64,000 nt of DNA, taken from the NCBI RefSeq assembly GCF_014779715.1, contig NZ_JACXYU010000001.1, positions 868,001-932,000 of the forward strand. Reading direction: 5' to 3'. The notes under the pieces were generated by a model that saw only the letters and a program-made list of their open reading frames with translations, did not search any database and was not told the origin of the DNA. Both the position numbers and the translations under genes were made by a program. Source of the DNA: Streptomyces chumphonensis (GTDB lineage Bacteria; Actinomycetota; Actinomycetes; Streptomycetales; Streptomycetaceae). Shown here in pieces: positions 12,013-21,870 of this stretch (the first letter of the stretch is position 1; the number at the start of each line of letters is the position of its first letter).

Positions 12013-13062
12013 TCACTCGGTGCCGAGCGCCTTCTGCAGTGCGGCCAGGTTCGCGCGCATGACCTCGAGGTAGTCGTCCCCGCGGGAGGCGTCGGTGATG
12101 CCCTCCAGCGGGTCCAGCACGTCCGTCTCCAGGTTGAGGTCCGTGGCCAGAGCCCGCACGGTGCCGTCGCTCGCGTTCGTCTCGAAGAAGACGGTCGTGA
12201 CGTTCTCGCGCTCGGCGACGGCGTGCAGGTCCTTCATCCGGGCGCCGCTGGGCTCCGCCTCCGGGCTGATCCCGGCGATGGCCTCCTCGTGCAGCCCGTA
12301 GCGGGCGGCCAGGTGGCCGAAGGCGGCGTGGGAGGTGATGAAGGTGTGCGTCTCCGGGTTGCCCAGGCCCTCTTCGAAGGCGGTGTCCAGCTCGCCGAGC
12401 TCGGCGACGAGGTCGTCGGCGTTCTTGCGGTAGTCGGCCGCGTGGTCGGGGTCGGCCTCGGCCAGCGCCTCGCCGACGCCCTCCGCGACGGCGGCGTACT
12501 GCACCGGGTCCAGCCACACGTGCGGGTCGAGGCCGCCGTGGTCGTGCCCGTCATGGCCGTCGCCCTCGCCCTCGTGGCCGTGGTCGTCTTCCTCCTCGTG
12601 GCCGTGGTCGGCCTCGTCCTCGTGGCCGTGGCCGTGGTCCTCCTCGGCGGGCGCGCCGTGCGTCTCGGTGCCGCCCTCCGCGCGCGGGGCCCGCTCGGCC
12701 AGCTCGGACGCCTCGACGACGTACTCGACGCCGGACTGCTTCACCGCCTCGTCGACGGCGGGCTGCAACCCCTCGACGTAGACGACGAGCCCGGCCTCCG
12801 TCAGCTCGGCCGTCTGCTGCGGGCTGATGACCAGATCGTGCGGGTCGACGCCGGGGCCGGTGAGGGTGCTGACGGCGACGTGCTCCCCGCCGATCTCCTC
12901 GGCCAGGAACTCCATCGGGTAGAAGGAGGCGACGACGGCCAGCTTGCCGTCCTCGGTGGTTCCCGCGTCACCCGATCCGCAGGCGGTCAGCGCGGACAGG
13001 GCGAGGGTGCAGGCCCCGGCGACCGCGGTGGCGGATATGAGAGGGCGGCGTCGAGCGTTCAT
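12013..13062 (-). CDS. znuA: zinc-binding lipoprotein ZnuA (ABC transporter substrate-binding protein)
   Basis: A 349-residue cluster-A-1 solute-binding lipoprotein. The lipobox is LTAC with Cys28 lipidated. FYPMEFLAEEIGG and VDPHDLVIS supply the first metal His, LDPHVWLDP the second and ITSHAAFGHLAARYGL the third. A His/Asp/Glu-rich loop at about 137-176 is the hallmark of zinc-specific ZnuA proteins. Upstream in-frame ATG 13071 and TTG 13077 exist, but MNARRR at 13062 fits the family best and would place the start at or next to the predicted transcription start. Two Zur boxes cover the promoter and start codon. Confidence 0.93.
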   Translation of the reverse strand: MNARRRPLISATAVAGACTLALSALTACGSGDAGTTEDGKLAVVASFYPMEFLAEEIGGEHVAVSTLTGPGVDPHDLVISPQQTAELTEAGLVVYVEGLQPAVDEAVKQSGVEYVVEASELAERAPRAEGGTETHGAPAEEDHGHGHEDEADHGHEEEDDHGHEGEGDGHDGHDHGGLDPHVWLDPVQYAAVAEGVGEALAEADPDHAADYRKNADDLVAELGELDTAFEEGLGNPETHTFITSHAAFGHLAARYGLHEEAIAGISPEAEPSGARMKDLHAVAERENVTTVFFETNASDGTVRALATDLNLETDVLDPLEGITDASRGDDYLEVMRANLAALQKALGTE

Positions 13063-13098
13063 GACACTCATTTTCAACGCTGTTGGAAACCGTTGTCA
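13062..13098 (-). promoter_or_regulatory. znuA promoter with two tandem Zur boxes
   Basis: On the reverse strand, TGACAACGGTTTCCA (13098-13084) and TGAAAATGAGTGTCA (13076-13062) each resemble the Streptomyces Zur box TGAAAACGATTTTCA, with 22 bp between equivalent positions. TTGACA (13099-13094) overlaps the first box. A GAAAAT hexamer (13075-13070) at 18-bp spacing lies inside the second. Repression by steric block of RNA polymerase is the obvious reading. Confidence 0.75.
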
Positions 13099-13227
13099 AA
13101 TTCGAACAGCGTTCGCACGCTCCGTGACCGGCCGGGCGTCGTCCTCCCCCGCACCGATTTGATCCGGGGGCCTCAAGCGCCGGTAACCTGAGCTATTCCG
13201 TCGTCGTTTCGTAACGAAGAGAGCACC

Positions 13228-14610
13228 GTGGCCGCCGACAAGATCGACACCATCGTCAGCCTCAGCAAGCGCCGTGGCTTCGTCTACCCCTGCAGCGAGA
13301 TCTACGGCGGTCAGCGGGCCGCCTGGGACTACGGCCCGCTGGGCGTGGAGCTGAAGGAGAACATCAAGCGCCAGTGGTGGCGTGCGATGGTCACCGCCCG
13401 CGAGGACGTGGTCGGCATCGACTCCTCGGTGATCCTCGCGTCGGAGGTGTGGCAGGCCTCCGGCCACGTCGCCACCTTCACCGACCCGCTCACCGAGTGC
13501 ACCTCCTGCCACAAGCGCTTCCGCGCCGACCACCTGGAGGAGGCGTACGAGGCCAAGCACGGCCGTCCGCCCGAGGGTGGCCTGGCCGACCTCAACTGCC
13601 CCAACTGCGGCAACAAGGGCACCTTCACCGAGCCCAAGCAGTTCTCCGGCCTGCTCTCCACCCACCTCGGCCCCACGCAGGACTCCGGCTCGGTCGCCTA
13701 CCTCCGGCCGGAGACGGCGCAGGGCATCTTCACCAACTTCAGCCAGGTGCAGCAGACGGCGCGCCGCAAGCCGCCGTTCGGCATCGCCCAGATGGGCAAG
13801 TCGTTCCGCAACGAGATCACGCCGGGCAACTTCATCTTCCGCACGCGGGAGTTCGAGCAGATGGAGATGGAGTTCTTCGTCAAGCCGGGTGAGGACGAGC
13901 AGTGGCACGACTACTGGATGGAGCAGCGCTGGAACTGGTACCGGGGTCTCGGCCTCTCCGAGACCAACATGCGCTGGTACGAGCACCCCAAGGAGAAGCT
14001 GTCCCACTACTCCAAGCGCACCGCTGACATCGAGTACCGGTTCAGCTTCGGCGGCTCGGAGTGGGGCGAGCTGGAGGGCGTCGCCAACCGCACCGACTAC
14101 GACCTGAACGCCCACTCCGCCGCCTCCGGCCAGGACCTGTCGTACTTCGACCAGGAGGCCGGCGAGCGCTGGACGCCGTACGTCATCGAGCCGGCCGCCG
14201 GTGTGGGCCGCGCGATGCTCGCCTTCATGCTGGACGCCTACATCGAGGACGAGGCGCCCAACGCGAAGGGCAAGATGGAGAAGCGCACGGTCATGCGCCT
14301 CGACCCGCGCCTGTCGCCCGTCAAGGTCGCCGTGCTGCCGCTCTCCCGCAACGAGCGGCTCTCCCCGAAGGCGCGCGGCCTGGCGCAGACGCTGCGCGGC
14401 CACTGGAACATCGACTTCGACGACGCGGGCGCGATCGGCCGCCGCTACCGCCGTCAGGACGAGATCGGCACGCCGTTCTGCGTCACGGTCGACTTCGACA
14501 CGCTGGACGACAACGCGGTGACCGTGCGCGAGCGCGACACCATGAAGCAGGAGCGCGTCTCGCTCGACCAGGTCGAGTCCTACCTGGCGAGCCGCCTCAT
14601 CGGCTGCTGA
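13228..14610 (+). CDS. glyS: glycyl-tRNA synthetase
   Basis: The 460-residue alpha2-type (eukaryote/archaea-like) class II GlyRS charges tRNA-Gly. The N-terminus [15 protein letters not shown] is typical. A zinc-knuckle region contains CTSCHKRF and CPNCGNKG (about 91-130). [11 protein letters not shown] precedes motif 2, [19 protein letters not shown] near residue 193. Motif 3 includes [14 protein letters not shown] near 325. The C-terminal anticodon-binding domain follows ([16 protein letters not shown]). The GTG start lies in the divergent region shared with znuA. It is monocistronic, with GC-rich inverted repeats after the stop. Confidence 0.96.
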   Translation: MAADKIDTIVSLSKRRGFVYPCSEIYGGQRAAWDYGPLGVELKENIKRQWWRAMVTAREDVVGIDSSVILASEVWQASGHVATFTDPLTECTSCHKRFRADHLEEAYEAKHGRPPEGGLADLNCPNCGNKGTFTEPKQFSGLLSTHLGPTQDSGSVAYLRPETAQGIFTNFSQVQQTARRKPPFGIAQMGKSFRNEITPGNFIFRTREFEQMEMEFFVKPGEDEQWHDYWMEQRWNWYRGLGLSETNMRWYEHPKEKLSHYSKRTADIEYRFSFGGSEWGELEGVANRTDYDLNAHSAASGQDLSYFDQEAGERWTPYVIEPAAGVGRAMLAFMLDAYIEDEAPNAKGKMEKRTVMRLDPRLSPVKVAVLPLSRNERLSPKARGLAQTLRGHWNIDFDDAGAIGRRYRRQDEIGTPFCVTVDFDTLDDNAVTVRERDTMKQERVSLDQVESYLASRLIGC

Positions 14611-14618
14611 CGCCCGTC

Positions 14619-14663
14619 GGGCCGGGGCCGCGCGCCACCCGCCCCGCCCCTCGGCCCCGGCCC
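14619..14663. terminator. GC-rich inverted repeat between glyS and uppS
   Basis: GGGCCGGGGCCG (14619-14630) pairs with CGGCCCCGGCCC (14652-14663). A second overlapping pair, CCTCGGCCCCGGCC and GGCCGGGGCCGAGG, extends to 14686, so alternative hairpins may serve the two converging genes. Confidence 0.7.
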
Positions 14664-14696
14664 GCCCCAGGCGGCCGGGGCCGAGGCGTCGGCGGC

Positions 14697-15521
14697 TCAG
14701 GTGCCCTTGGTCGGGCCGGTCGGGACCTCATTGGGCTGGGCGCCGCCGAAGCGCCGGTCGCGCTGGGCGTACTCCAGGCAGGCCCGCCACAGGTCGCGGC
14801 GGTCGAAGTCGGGCCACAGGACGTCCTGAAAGACCATTTCGGCGTAGGCGCTCTGCCAGATCAGGTAGTTCGAGGTGCGCTGCTCCCCCGAGGGGCGCAC
14901 GAAGAGGTCGACGTCCGGCATGTCGCGGTAGTAGAGGTACTTGCCGAAGGTCTTCTCGTTGACCTTGCCCGGGTCCAGTCGACCCTCCGCGACGTCCCGC
15001 GCGATGGCCGCGGCGGCGTCGGCGATCTCGGCCCGGCCGCCGTAGTTGACGCAGAAGTACAGCGTCATGGCCCGGTTGTTCTTCGTCTGCTCCTGCGCGA
15101 TCTGGAGCTCCTGCACCACCGACTTCCACAGCTTCGGCATCCGCCCGACCCACCGGATGCGGATGCCGAGGGCGTCCATCTCGTCGCGGCGGCGTCGGAT
15201 GACGTCCCGGTTGAAGTTCATCAGGAAGCGCACCTCCTCCGGCGAGCGCTTCCAGTTCTCCGTGGAGAAGGCGTAGAGGGAGAGGTTCTTGACGCCCATC
15301 TCCAGACAGCCCTTGAGTACGTCGAGCACGACGGCCTCGCCCATGCGGTGCCCCTCGGTGCGCGGCAGGCCGCGTTCCTTCGCCCAGCGTCCGTTGCCGT
15401 CCATCACGACCGCCACGTGGTTCGGCACGAGTTCGGCGGGGATCTTCGGCGGGCGGGCACCGGACGGGTGCGGTTCGGGTGCGGTGTAGCCACGGGCCGC
15501 GCGCGACTGCCGGCTCAGCAT
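14697..15521 (-). CDS. uppS: isoprenyl (undecaprenyl-type) diphosphate synthase
   Basis: The 274-residue cis-prenyltransferase adds isopentenyl units to make the lipid carrier for cell-wall precursors. It shows [20 protein letters not shown] with the catalytic Asp near residue 41, [28 protein letters not shown] near 160 and [20 protein letters not shown] near 205. The start ATG 15521 (MLSRQSR) has AAGGAG six bases upstream. The frame stays open a further 74 codons upstream, but that part is a TnpB remnant, not uppS. Its usual neighbour recO lies 2.3 kb away because of an inserted segment. Confidence 0.94.
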   Translation of the reverse strand: MLSRQSRAARGYTAPEPHPSGARPPKIPAELVPNHVAVVMDGNGRWAKERGLPRTEGHRMGEAVVLDVLKGCLEMGVKNLSLYAFSTENWKRSPEEVRFLMNFNRDVIRRRRDEMDALGIRIRWVGRMPKLWKSVVQELQIAQEQTKNNRAMTLYFCVNYGGRAEIADAAAAIARDVAEGRLDPGKVNEKTFGKYLYYRDMPDVDLFVRPSGEQRTSNYLIWQSAYAEMVFQDVLWPDFDRRDLWRACLEYAQRDRRFGGAQPNEVPTGPTKGT

Positions 15522-15527
15522 GTTCGA

Positions 15528-15767
15528 CTCCTTGACGTGCTCCCTGGCCTCAAGGCCAGTGACTGCGGCCTGGGTCGGGTGACCCTTCCGCGGGCTTCCT
15601 GCTTCACCGTGCTGTGCCGGGACCTTCGTCCTGGTCCTACCGGCGCTCCACGAGGCGTTCGGTGTCTCCGCCCGCCCGGCGGCGACGATACAGCGTCCTT
15701 CGAAGAGGACGTCGCGGGCCGCGGTGTGGTCGCGGTCGCGCACGGCCTTGGCACAGGCCCCTGGTGA
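15528..15767 (-). pseudogene. remnant of an IS605/TnpB-type protein (C-terminal end only)
   Basis: The reverse-strand translation reads [20 protein letters not shown], then a run ending in RAETPN and [16 protein letters not shown]. This matches the C-terminus of TnpB (IS605 orfB) proteins, whose final zinc-ribbon Cys pair is followed by CGxVHDRDxNAAxN and a variable tail. Only about 80 codons remain; a TGA (15768-15770) closes the frame upstream and no further TnpB sequence is recognisable there. The remnant runs without a stop into uppS, so the join lies just before the uppS ribosome binding site. It is the only mobile-element trace seen in the window and marks one edge of the aldo/keto reductase-TetR insertion. 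Confidence 0.72.
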
Positions 15768-15796
15768 TCACAGAGTGTCGCCACTCCACGATCACC
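15763..15796. repeat. 34-bp interrupted inverted repeat at the edge of the TnpB remnant
   Basis: GGTGATC-ACA-GAGTG-TCGC-CACTC-CAC-GATCACC folds into two stacked perfect stems (7 and 5 bp) with a 4-nt loop and a small internal loop. It sits exactly where recognisable TnpB coding ends. It may be an element-end hairpin, a recombination scar, or a terminator for the aldo/keto reductase gene whose stop is at 15902. Confidence 0.6.
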
Positions 15797-15901
15797 GGGC
15801 CTGGACCCGACGTGTCGTCGGAGACGGCACACGCCGCCTGTTCGCGCGCGGGCGGCGGATCGCTGGCGGGCCGCCGGGCGAGGAGGCTGTCGCCGGGCCG
15901 A

Positions 15902-16921
15902 TCAGCGTCGCCGCAGTGACGAGTCGAGCAGCGCGGGCGGAGTGTCGTTCTTCTCGTGTGCGGCGAGATCGGTGCCGGGGGCGACGATGCCGTCGATCGC
16001 GTCGAGTACGTCCGCGGGGAGCGTGATGTCCGCGGCGGCGATCTGCGCATGCAGGTGGTCCAGCGTGCGAGGGCCGAGGAGGGCGCTGGTCACGCCGGGG
16101 TGCGCGGTCACGAAGCCGAGTGCGAGCTGGATCATCGTCAGGCCGGCCTCGTCGGCGACCTTGGCCAGTTGCTCGACGGCGTCGAGCCTGGCCCGGTTGG
16201 AGGGGGTGGTGGTGTCGAAGCGCTGCGGCATGAAGGTTGAACGGCTGGTGGTGATCTCACGGCCCTCGCGAATCGCGCCCGAGAGCCAGCCCGAGGCCAG
16301 TGGGCTCCACACCATCACTCCGAGCCCGTACTGCTCGGTCACGGGCAGGACGTGCGTCTCGGCACCCCGCTGCAGGATCGAGTAGCCGGGCTGTTCGGTG
16401 ACGTATCGGCTCAGGTGGTGCTCGCGGGCGGCCCACTGGGCCTGCACGATGCGGTAGGCCGGAAAGGTCGAGGATCCGAGGTAGCGGATCTTTCCCGCGC
16501 GTTGCAGGTCGGTCAACGCCGACAGGGTCTCCTCGTCGCCGGTGTTCGCGTCCCACCGGTGGATCTGGTAGAGGTCGACGTGGTCGACGCCGAGCCGACG
16601 CAGGCTGTCCTCCAGCGCGGTGACCAGCCAGCGGCGCGAACCGCCCTGCCGATTGCGCTCGTCGCCCATCGGCAGGGTCGCCTTGGTGGCCAGCACGATG
16701 TCGTCGCGTCGCCCGGCGATGGCCCTGCCGACCATCTCCTCCGACTCGCCGCCGCTGTACACGTCGGCGGTGTCGATCAGGTTGATCCCCGCCTCCAGCG
16801 CGGCGTCGACGATGCCTGTGACCTCGTCCTGGGTGGTGCGTCCGATCTTTCCGAAGTTCATCGCGCCGAGCGCGAGGTTACCGACCTGCACGCCGGTGCG
16901 GCCCAGGATGCGGTACTGCAT
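15902..16921 (-). CDS. aldo/keto reductase
   Basis: A full-length 339-residue NADPH-dependent aldo/keto reductase. The catalytic tetrad can be placed: Asp and Tyr in LIDTADVYSGGESEE (about 51-65), Lys in VLATKATLP near 81 and His in LYQIHRWDANTG near 121. The cofactor-binding end reads YGLGVMVWSPLASGWLSG and LLGPRTLDHL. ATG 16921 follows GAGGAGACA. It is divergent from a TetR gene across 154 bp holding two palindromic operators, so it is probably induced by a ligand of that repressor. The pair sits between uppS and recO and is probably acquired. Confidence 0.92.
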   Translation of the reverse strand: MQYRILGRTGVQVGNLALGAMNFGKIGRTTQDEVTGIVDAALEAGINLIDTADVYSGGESEEMVGRAIAGRRDDIVLATKATLPMGDERNRQGGSRRWLVTALEDSLRRLGVDHVDLYQIHRWDANTGDEETLSALTDLQRAGKIRYLGSSTFPAYRIVQAQWAAREHHLSRYVTEQPGYSILQRGAETHVLPVTEQYGLGVMVWSPLASGWLSGAIREGREITTSRSTFMPQRFDTTTPSNRARLDAVEQLAKVADEAGLTMIQLALGFVTAHPGVTSALLGPRTLDHLHAQIAAADITLPADVLDAIDGIVAPGTDLAAHEKNDTPPALLDSSLRRR

Positions 16922-17004
16922 GACTGTGTCTCCTCGTGAGGGGTGAAGCGCGGACGTCCCACATGGCTTGGTCAACGGGCCGTGCTCTGACATCATGAGC
17001 AAAG

Positions 17005-17019
17005 CGGAACCTTGTTCCG
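17005..17019. promoter_or_regulatory. palindromic operator 1 for the TetR regulator
   Basis: CGGAACCTTGTTCCG is a perfect CGGAAC-N3-GTTCCG palindrome between the divergent aldo/keto reductase and tetR genes. An identical-arm copy lies 24 bp away. Confidence 0.75.
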
Positions 17020-17028
17020 GAAACGATA

Positions 17029-17043
17029 CGGAACATTGTTCCG
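17029..17043. promoter_or_regulatory. palindromic operator 2 for the TetR regulator
   Basis: CGGAACATTGTTCCG has the same 6-bp arms as operator 1. The 24-bp centre-to-centre spacing (just over two helical turns) suits two dimers on one DNA face. It lies 33 bp before the tetR start codon, so autoregulation is expected. Confidence 0.75.
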
Positions 17044-17075
17044 CTTTTGCAAGCGCAGAGTGGAAGGAGCGTGCG

Positions 17076-17666
17076 GTGGGCGACAGCGGCGAGAGCGCAG
17101 GACGGGCGGCCCCGTCCGGGCGGAAGGACGCCCGGCGCAACCGGGAAACCCTGCTCGACGCGGCCGCCACGGTCTTCGTCACGTCAGGCGTGGACGCGCC
17201 GGTACGCGACATCGCGGCCAAGGCCGGCGTCGGGCTGGGCACGATCTACCGCCACTTCCCGACCCGGGCAGACCTCGTCATCGGCGTCTACCGGCACCAG
17301 GTCGACGCCTGCGCCGATGCCGGTCCTGCCCTGCTGGCGACCGGCTCTCCGTACACAGCCCTCGGGCAGTGGATCGACCTCTTCGTGGATTTCCTGGTGA
17401 CCAAACACGGACTCGCCGCCGTAATGCGGCCCGACAACGCCGACTTCGAGGCGCTGCACACCTACTTCCTCGACCGACTGCTACCCGTCTGCACCGAACT
17501 GCTCGACGCCGCGGCCGTCACCGGCGAGATCCGCCCCGACATCGACGCGTACGAGCTCATGCGCGGCGTCGGCAACCTCTGCATCGGCGCGGAGAGCGAT
17601 ACCCGCTACGACGCACGCCGCATGGCCGGACTCCTCGTCGCAGGGCTACGCCGACCACACGCATGA
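17076..17666 (+). CDS. TetR/AcrR-family transcriptional repressor
   Basis: The 196-residue protein has a TetR N-terminal helix-turn-helix: NRETLLDAAATVFVTSGVDA then IAAKAGVGLGTIYRHFPTRADLVIGVY (residues about 20-65). The C-terminal half is an all-helical ligand domain of the SBI_00818/MSMEG type, with the terminal segment VGNLCIGAESDTRYDARRM. The start GTG 17076 has GGAAGGA eight bases upstream; an in-frame extension back to 16968 would run across both operators and is unlikely. It is divergent from the aldo/keto reductase it most likely controls. Confidence 0.9.
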   Translation: MGDSGESAGRAAPSGRKDARRNRETLLDAAATVFVTSGVDAPVRDIAAKAGVGLGTIYRHFPTRADLVIGVYRHQVDACADAGPALLATGSPYTALGQWIDLFVDFLVTKHGLAAVMRPDNADFEALHTYFLDRLLPVCTELLDAAAVTGEIRPDIDAYELMRGVGNLCIGAESDTRYDARRMAGLLVAGLRRPHA

Positions 17667-17825
17667 CCTCGGCGACCCCGCGCGTGCGGCGCTGCGAAGA
17701 AGGCGCGCCATCGTCGCCCCGGATCGACCGCTCCCTCGGCCCTCGTCCTGCGCCGCCCGCCGCCAGGACTTCCCGTGCCGCGTGGCCTCGGAGGTCGGCA
17801 GGGATCAGCGTCGAGGGCATCCCGG

Positions 17826-18575
17826 TCAGCCCTTGTCGACGTACCGCAGCGAGCGCAGCCCCCGCTCCAGGTGCCAGTGCAGGTAGGCCGAGACGAGGCC
17901 GCTGCCCTCGCGGACGTGGCGGGGCTCGGTGGCGTCCGCCGTCGGCCAGTCGCCGGACAGCAGCGCGGCCAGCAGGCGGACGGCCTCGGGCGAGGGGACG
18001 ACGCTGCCGGGTACCCGGCAGTCGGGGCAGACGGTGCCGCCCGCCGCGACGGAGAAGAAGCGGTTCGGGCCCGGCATGCCGCACCGGGCGCAGGCGTCGA
18101 AGCTGGGCGCGTAGCCGCCGACGGCGAGCGAACGCAGGAGGAAGGCGTCCAGGACGAGCCCCGGCGCGTGCTCCCCGGCGGCCAGCGTGCGCAGGCCGCC
18201 CACCAGGAGCAGGTACTGCTGGACGTTCGGCTCCCCCTCGTGGTCGGTGAACCGTTCCGCCGTCTCCAGCATGGCCGTACCGGCGGTGTAGCGGGCGTAG
18301 TCCGTGACGATGCCCCGGCCGTGGGGTGCGATGGTCTCGGTCTGGGTGCACAGGGGCAGCCCCCGCCCGACGAGCTCGCTCCCCCGGGCGAAGAACTGCA
18401 CGTCCACGTGGGAGAAGGGCTCCAGCCGGGCGCCGAACTTCGACTTCGTGCGCCGCACCCCCCGGGCCACGGCCCGTACCCGGCCGTGGCCCCGGGTGAG
18501 GAGGGTGATGATGCGGTCCGCCTCACCCAGCTTCTGGGTACGCAGCACGATGCCGTCGTCGCGGAACAGGCTCAT
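17826..18575 (-). CDS. recO: DNA repair protein RecO
   Basis: The 249-residue protein works with RecR to load RecA on SSB-coated single-stranded DNA. It has an N-terminal OB fold (FRDDGIVLRTQKLGEADRIITLLTRGHGRVRAVARGVRR) and a helical C-terminal domain. A zinc-binding pair, CARCGMPG near residue 160 and CPDC near 180, is typical of actinobacterial RecO. The 159 bp after its stop, up to the tetR stop, hold no recognisable gene. In related Streptomyces recO and uppS are close neighbours, so the insertion lies downstream of recO. Confidence 0.94.
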   Translation of the reverse strand: MSLFRDDGIVLRTQKLGEADRIITLLTRGHGRVRAVARGVRRTKSKFGARLEPFSHVDVQFFARGSELVGRGLPLCTQTETIAPHGRGIVTDYARYTAGTAMLETAERFTDHEGEPNVQQYLLLVGGLRTLAAGEHAPGLVLDAFLLRSLAVGGYAPSFDACARCGMPGPNRFFSVAAGGTVCPDCRVPGSVVPSPEAVRLLAALLSGDWPTADATEPRHVREGSGLVSAYLHWHLERGLRSLRYVDKG

Positions 18576-18677
18576 GTGCCCATCTTCGCAGCCGCCGCGG
18601 ACCCGCGGGCCCGTGCCCCGGCACGCGCGCCGCCGGTCCGTGCCCGTTGTGCGCGTCGTGGACGCGCGGCGGGCGCC

Positions 18678-18941
18678 CTACTCCGGCCGCTCCGCCGCGT
18701 GGAGGACGGCGGTGATCAGCGAGGACTGGGCGGAGGTGAGCCGGGGGTCGGCGCAGTAGACGGACGCGTCGTCCACGGTGATCTCGTAGGTGAACCCCTC
18801 GGGAACGCCGACCGGCGGCGTCTCGTGGCCCTCGGCCACGGCGGTGCGGGCCAGCGCGGTCAGCTCCGGGTCGGACGTCTGGAGGGTCGCCCGGCGGGGA
18901 CGACCGCCCTGGCCGCCGGTACGGATGACGGTAATGTCCAT
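18678..18941 (-). CDS. small emfourin-like protein (putative M4-protease inhibitor family)
   Basis: An 87-residue acidic protein starting MDITVIRTGGQGG and continuing with PPVGVPEGFTYEITVDDASVYCADPRLTSAQSSLITAVL. This pattern (a short beta strand with RTGG, a central PPxGFxYEITVD, then a helix with LxxLIxxVL) matches the protealysin inhibitor emfourin family as I remember it. Emfourins bind and block thermolysin-like (M4) proteases and usually sit beside the protease gene. None is present here. The ATG follows GAGGAG with no spacer, an unusual arrangement that suggests a leaderless or differently placed start. The function assignment is tentative. Confidence 0.6.
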   Translation of the reverse strand: MDITVIRTGGQGGRPRRATLQTSDPELTALARTAVAEGHETPPVGVPEGFTYEITVDDASVYCADPRLTSAQSSLITAVLHAAERPE

Positions 18942-19046
18942 CTCCTCACGGTAACCGACCGTACGCACCGTGCGAAGGCATGACAGGTCTCGCATATTGA
19001 TACAGGTTCCGCAGGGCCGAGGACGCTCGGTTACGCTACCGCCATC

Positions 19047-20896
<1,850 letters not shown>

Positions 20897-20944
20897 GGAA
20901 GTTGACGGCCCGCCCGATCACGGACGGCCGCTGACCGGCGACGA

Positions 20945-20985
20945 CCCCGGCCGGAACCACTGGTTCCGGCCGGGGCGTCATTTTG
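20945..20985 (+). terminator. leuA terminator
   Basis: A 14-bp perfect stem, CCCCGGCCGGAACC (20945-20958) with GGTTCCGGCCGGGG (20962-20975), has a 3-nt loop and is followed by CGTCATTTTG. Confidence 0.88.
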
Positions 20986-21081
20986 TCCGGTACTGGAGGC
21001 TGACGCCGACCCGTCCCTGTGGTTAACATCACGTCCTGGCGTGGCGACACCGGCGACGAAGCCGGGCGACGGAGGTGCGGC

Positions 21082-21795
21082 GTGGGCGGACTGCGCATGG
21101 CGGGCAGGCACCGGGGGGCGCTCCCGGCGGACGGCTGGGGACGCGTGGGCACGGGCCTGCGCACCGGCGTCCGCACCGCGTGGACCACCGTGGCCGACGG
21201 GGAGTTCTTCTGCGCCGCGTGCGGCGGCGACCGCAACTACGAGCGGCGCACCGGACGCCGGCGTCTGGAGCTGCTGGGCGTGCCCCTGCTGCGGGGCAAC
21301 GCGACGGAGCCGGTCCTGGCGTGCACGTCCTGCGGGGAGCACTTCGGCCCCGAGGCCCTGACCCGCCCGACGACGACACGGCTGGCCGCGCTGCTGCGGG
21401 ACGGTGTCCAGGGCGTCGCGCTGGCCGCGCTGGCCATGGGCGGCACCGACCACCCGGCGGCCCGCCGCGCGGCCGTCACGTCCGTGCACGCGGCCGGCTA
21501 CCCGGACTGCACCGAGGAGCAGCTGCTCGCCCAGTGCGCGGCACTGCGGAGCGACACCTCCGCCGGGGCGTGCGTCGGGGTCGAGATCGAGCTGCACGCC
21601 ACGCTCGGCCCCCTCGTCCCGCACCTCGCCGAGCCCGGCCGGGTGGGCCTGCTGCTGCAGGGCGCCCGCATCGCACTGGCGGACGGCCCGTACTCACCGG
21701 GGGAACGCGCCGTGCTGACCGCGCTCGGCAGTGCGCTGGAGTTCACCCCGGAGCAGACGCAGGCGCTGCTCGTGGCCGCGCCCGAGCCACGCTGA
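21082..21795 (+). CDS. TerB-family protein with N-terminal zinc ribbon
   Basis: The 237-residue protein starts with an Arg/Gly-rich segment, then a zinc ribbon made by FFCAACGGDRNYERRTGRRR and ACTSCGEHFGPE (residues about 50-100). A helical TerB-like domain follows, with TTTRLAALLRDGV, ALAMGGTDHPAARRAAV, GYPDCTEEQLLAQ and LLQGARIALADGPYSPGERAVL. TerB domains occur in tellurite resistance and membrane-stress systems, but orphan actinobacterial members have no known biochemical role. GTG 21082 has GGAGG seven bases upstream; ATG 21097 is an alternative. No other ter genes are nearby. Confidence 0.78.
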   Translation: MGGLRMAGRHRGALPADGWGRVGTGLRTGVRTAWTTVADGEFFCAACGGDRNYERRTGRRRLELLGVPLLRGNATEPVLACTSCGEHFGPEALTRPTTTRLAALLRDGVQGVALAALAMGGTDHPAARRAAVTSVHAAGYPDCTEEQLLAQCAALRSDTSAGACVGVEIELHATLGPLVPHLAEPGRVGLLLQGARIALADGPYSPGERAVLTALGSALEFTPEQTQALLVAAPEPR

Positions 21796-21870
21796 CCCGG
21801 GCGCGGACGCCCGCCCGGCCGGCCCGCGCGCGGCGCCCGGAGAGAGGCCCGGGCAGCGGGTGGCTCGGTG

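Noticed and set aside
17557..17820. Reverse-strand frame starting MPSTLIPADLRGHAAREV in the recO-tetR gap
   Set aside because: It runs mostly antisense through tetR, matches no known family and has no clear ribosome binding site.
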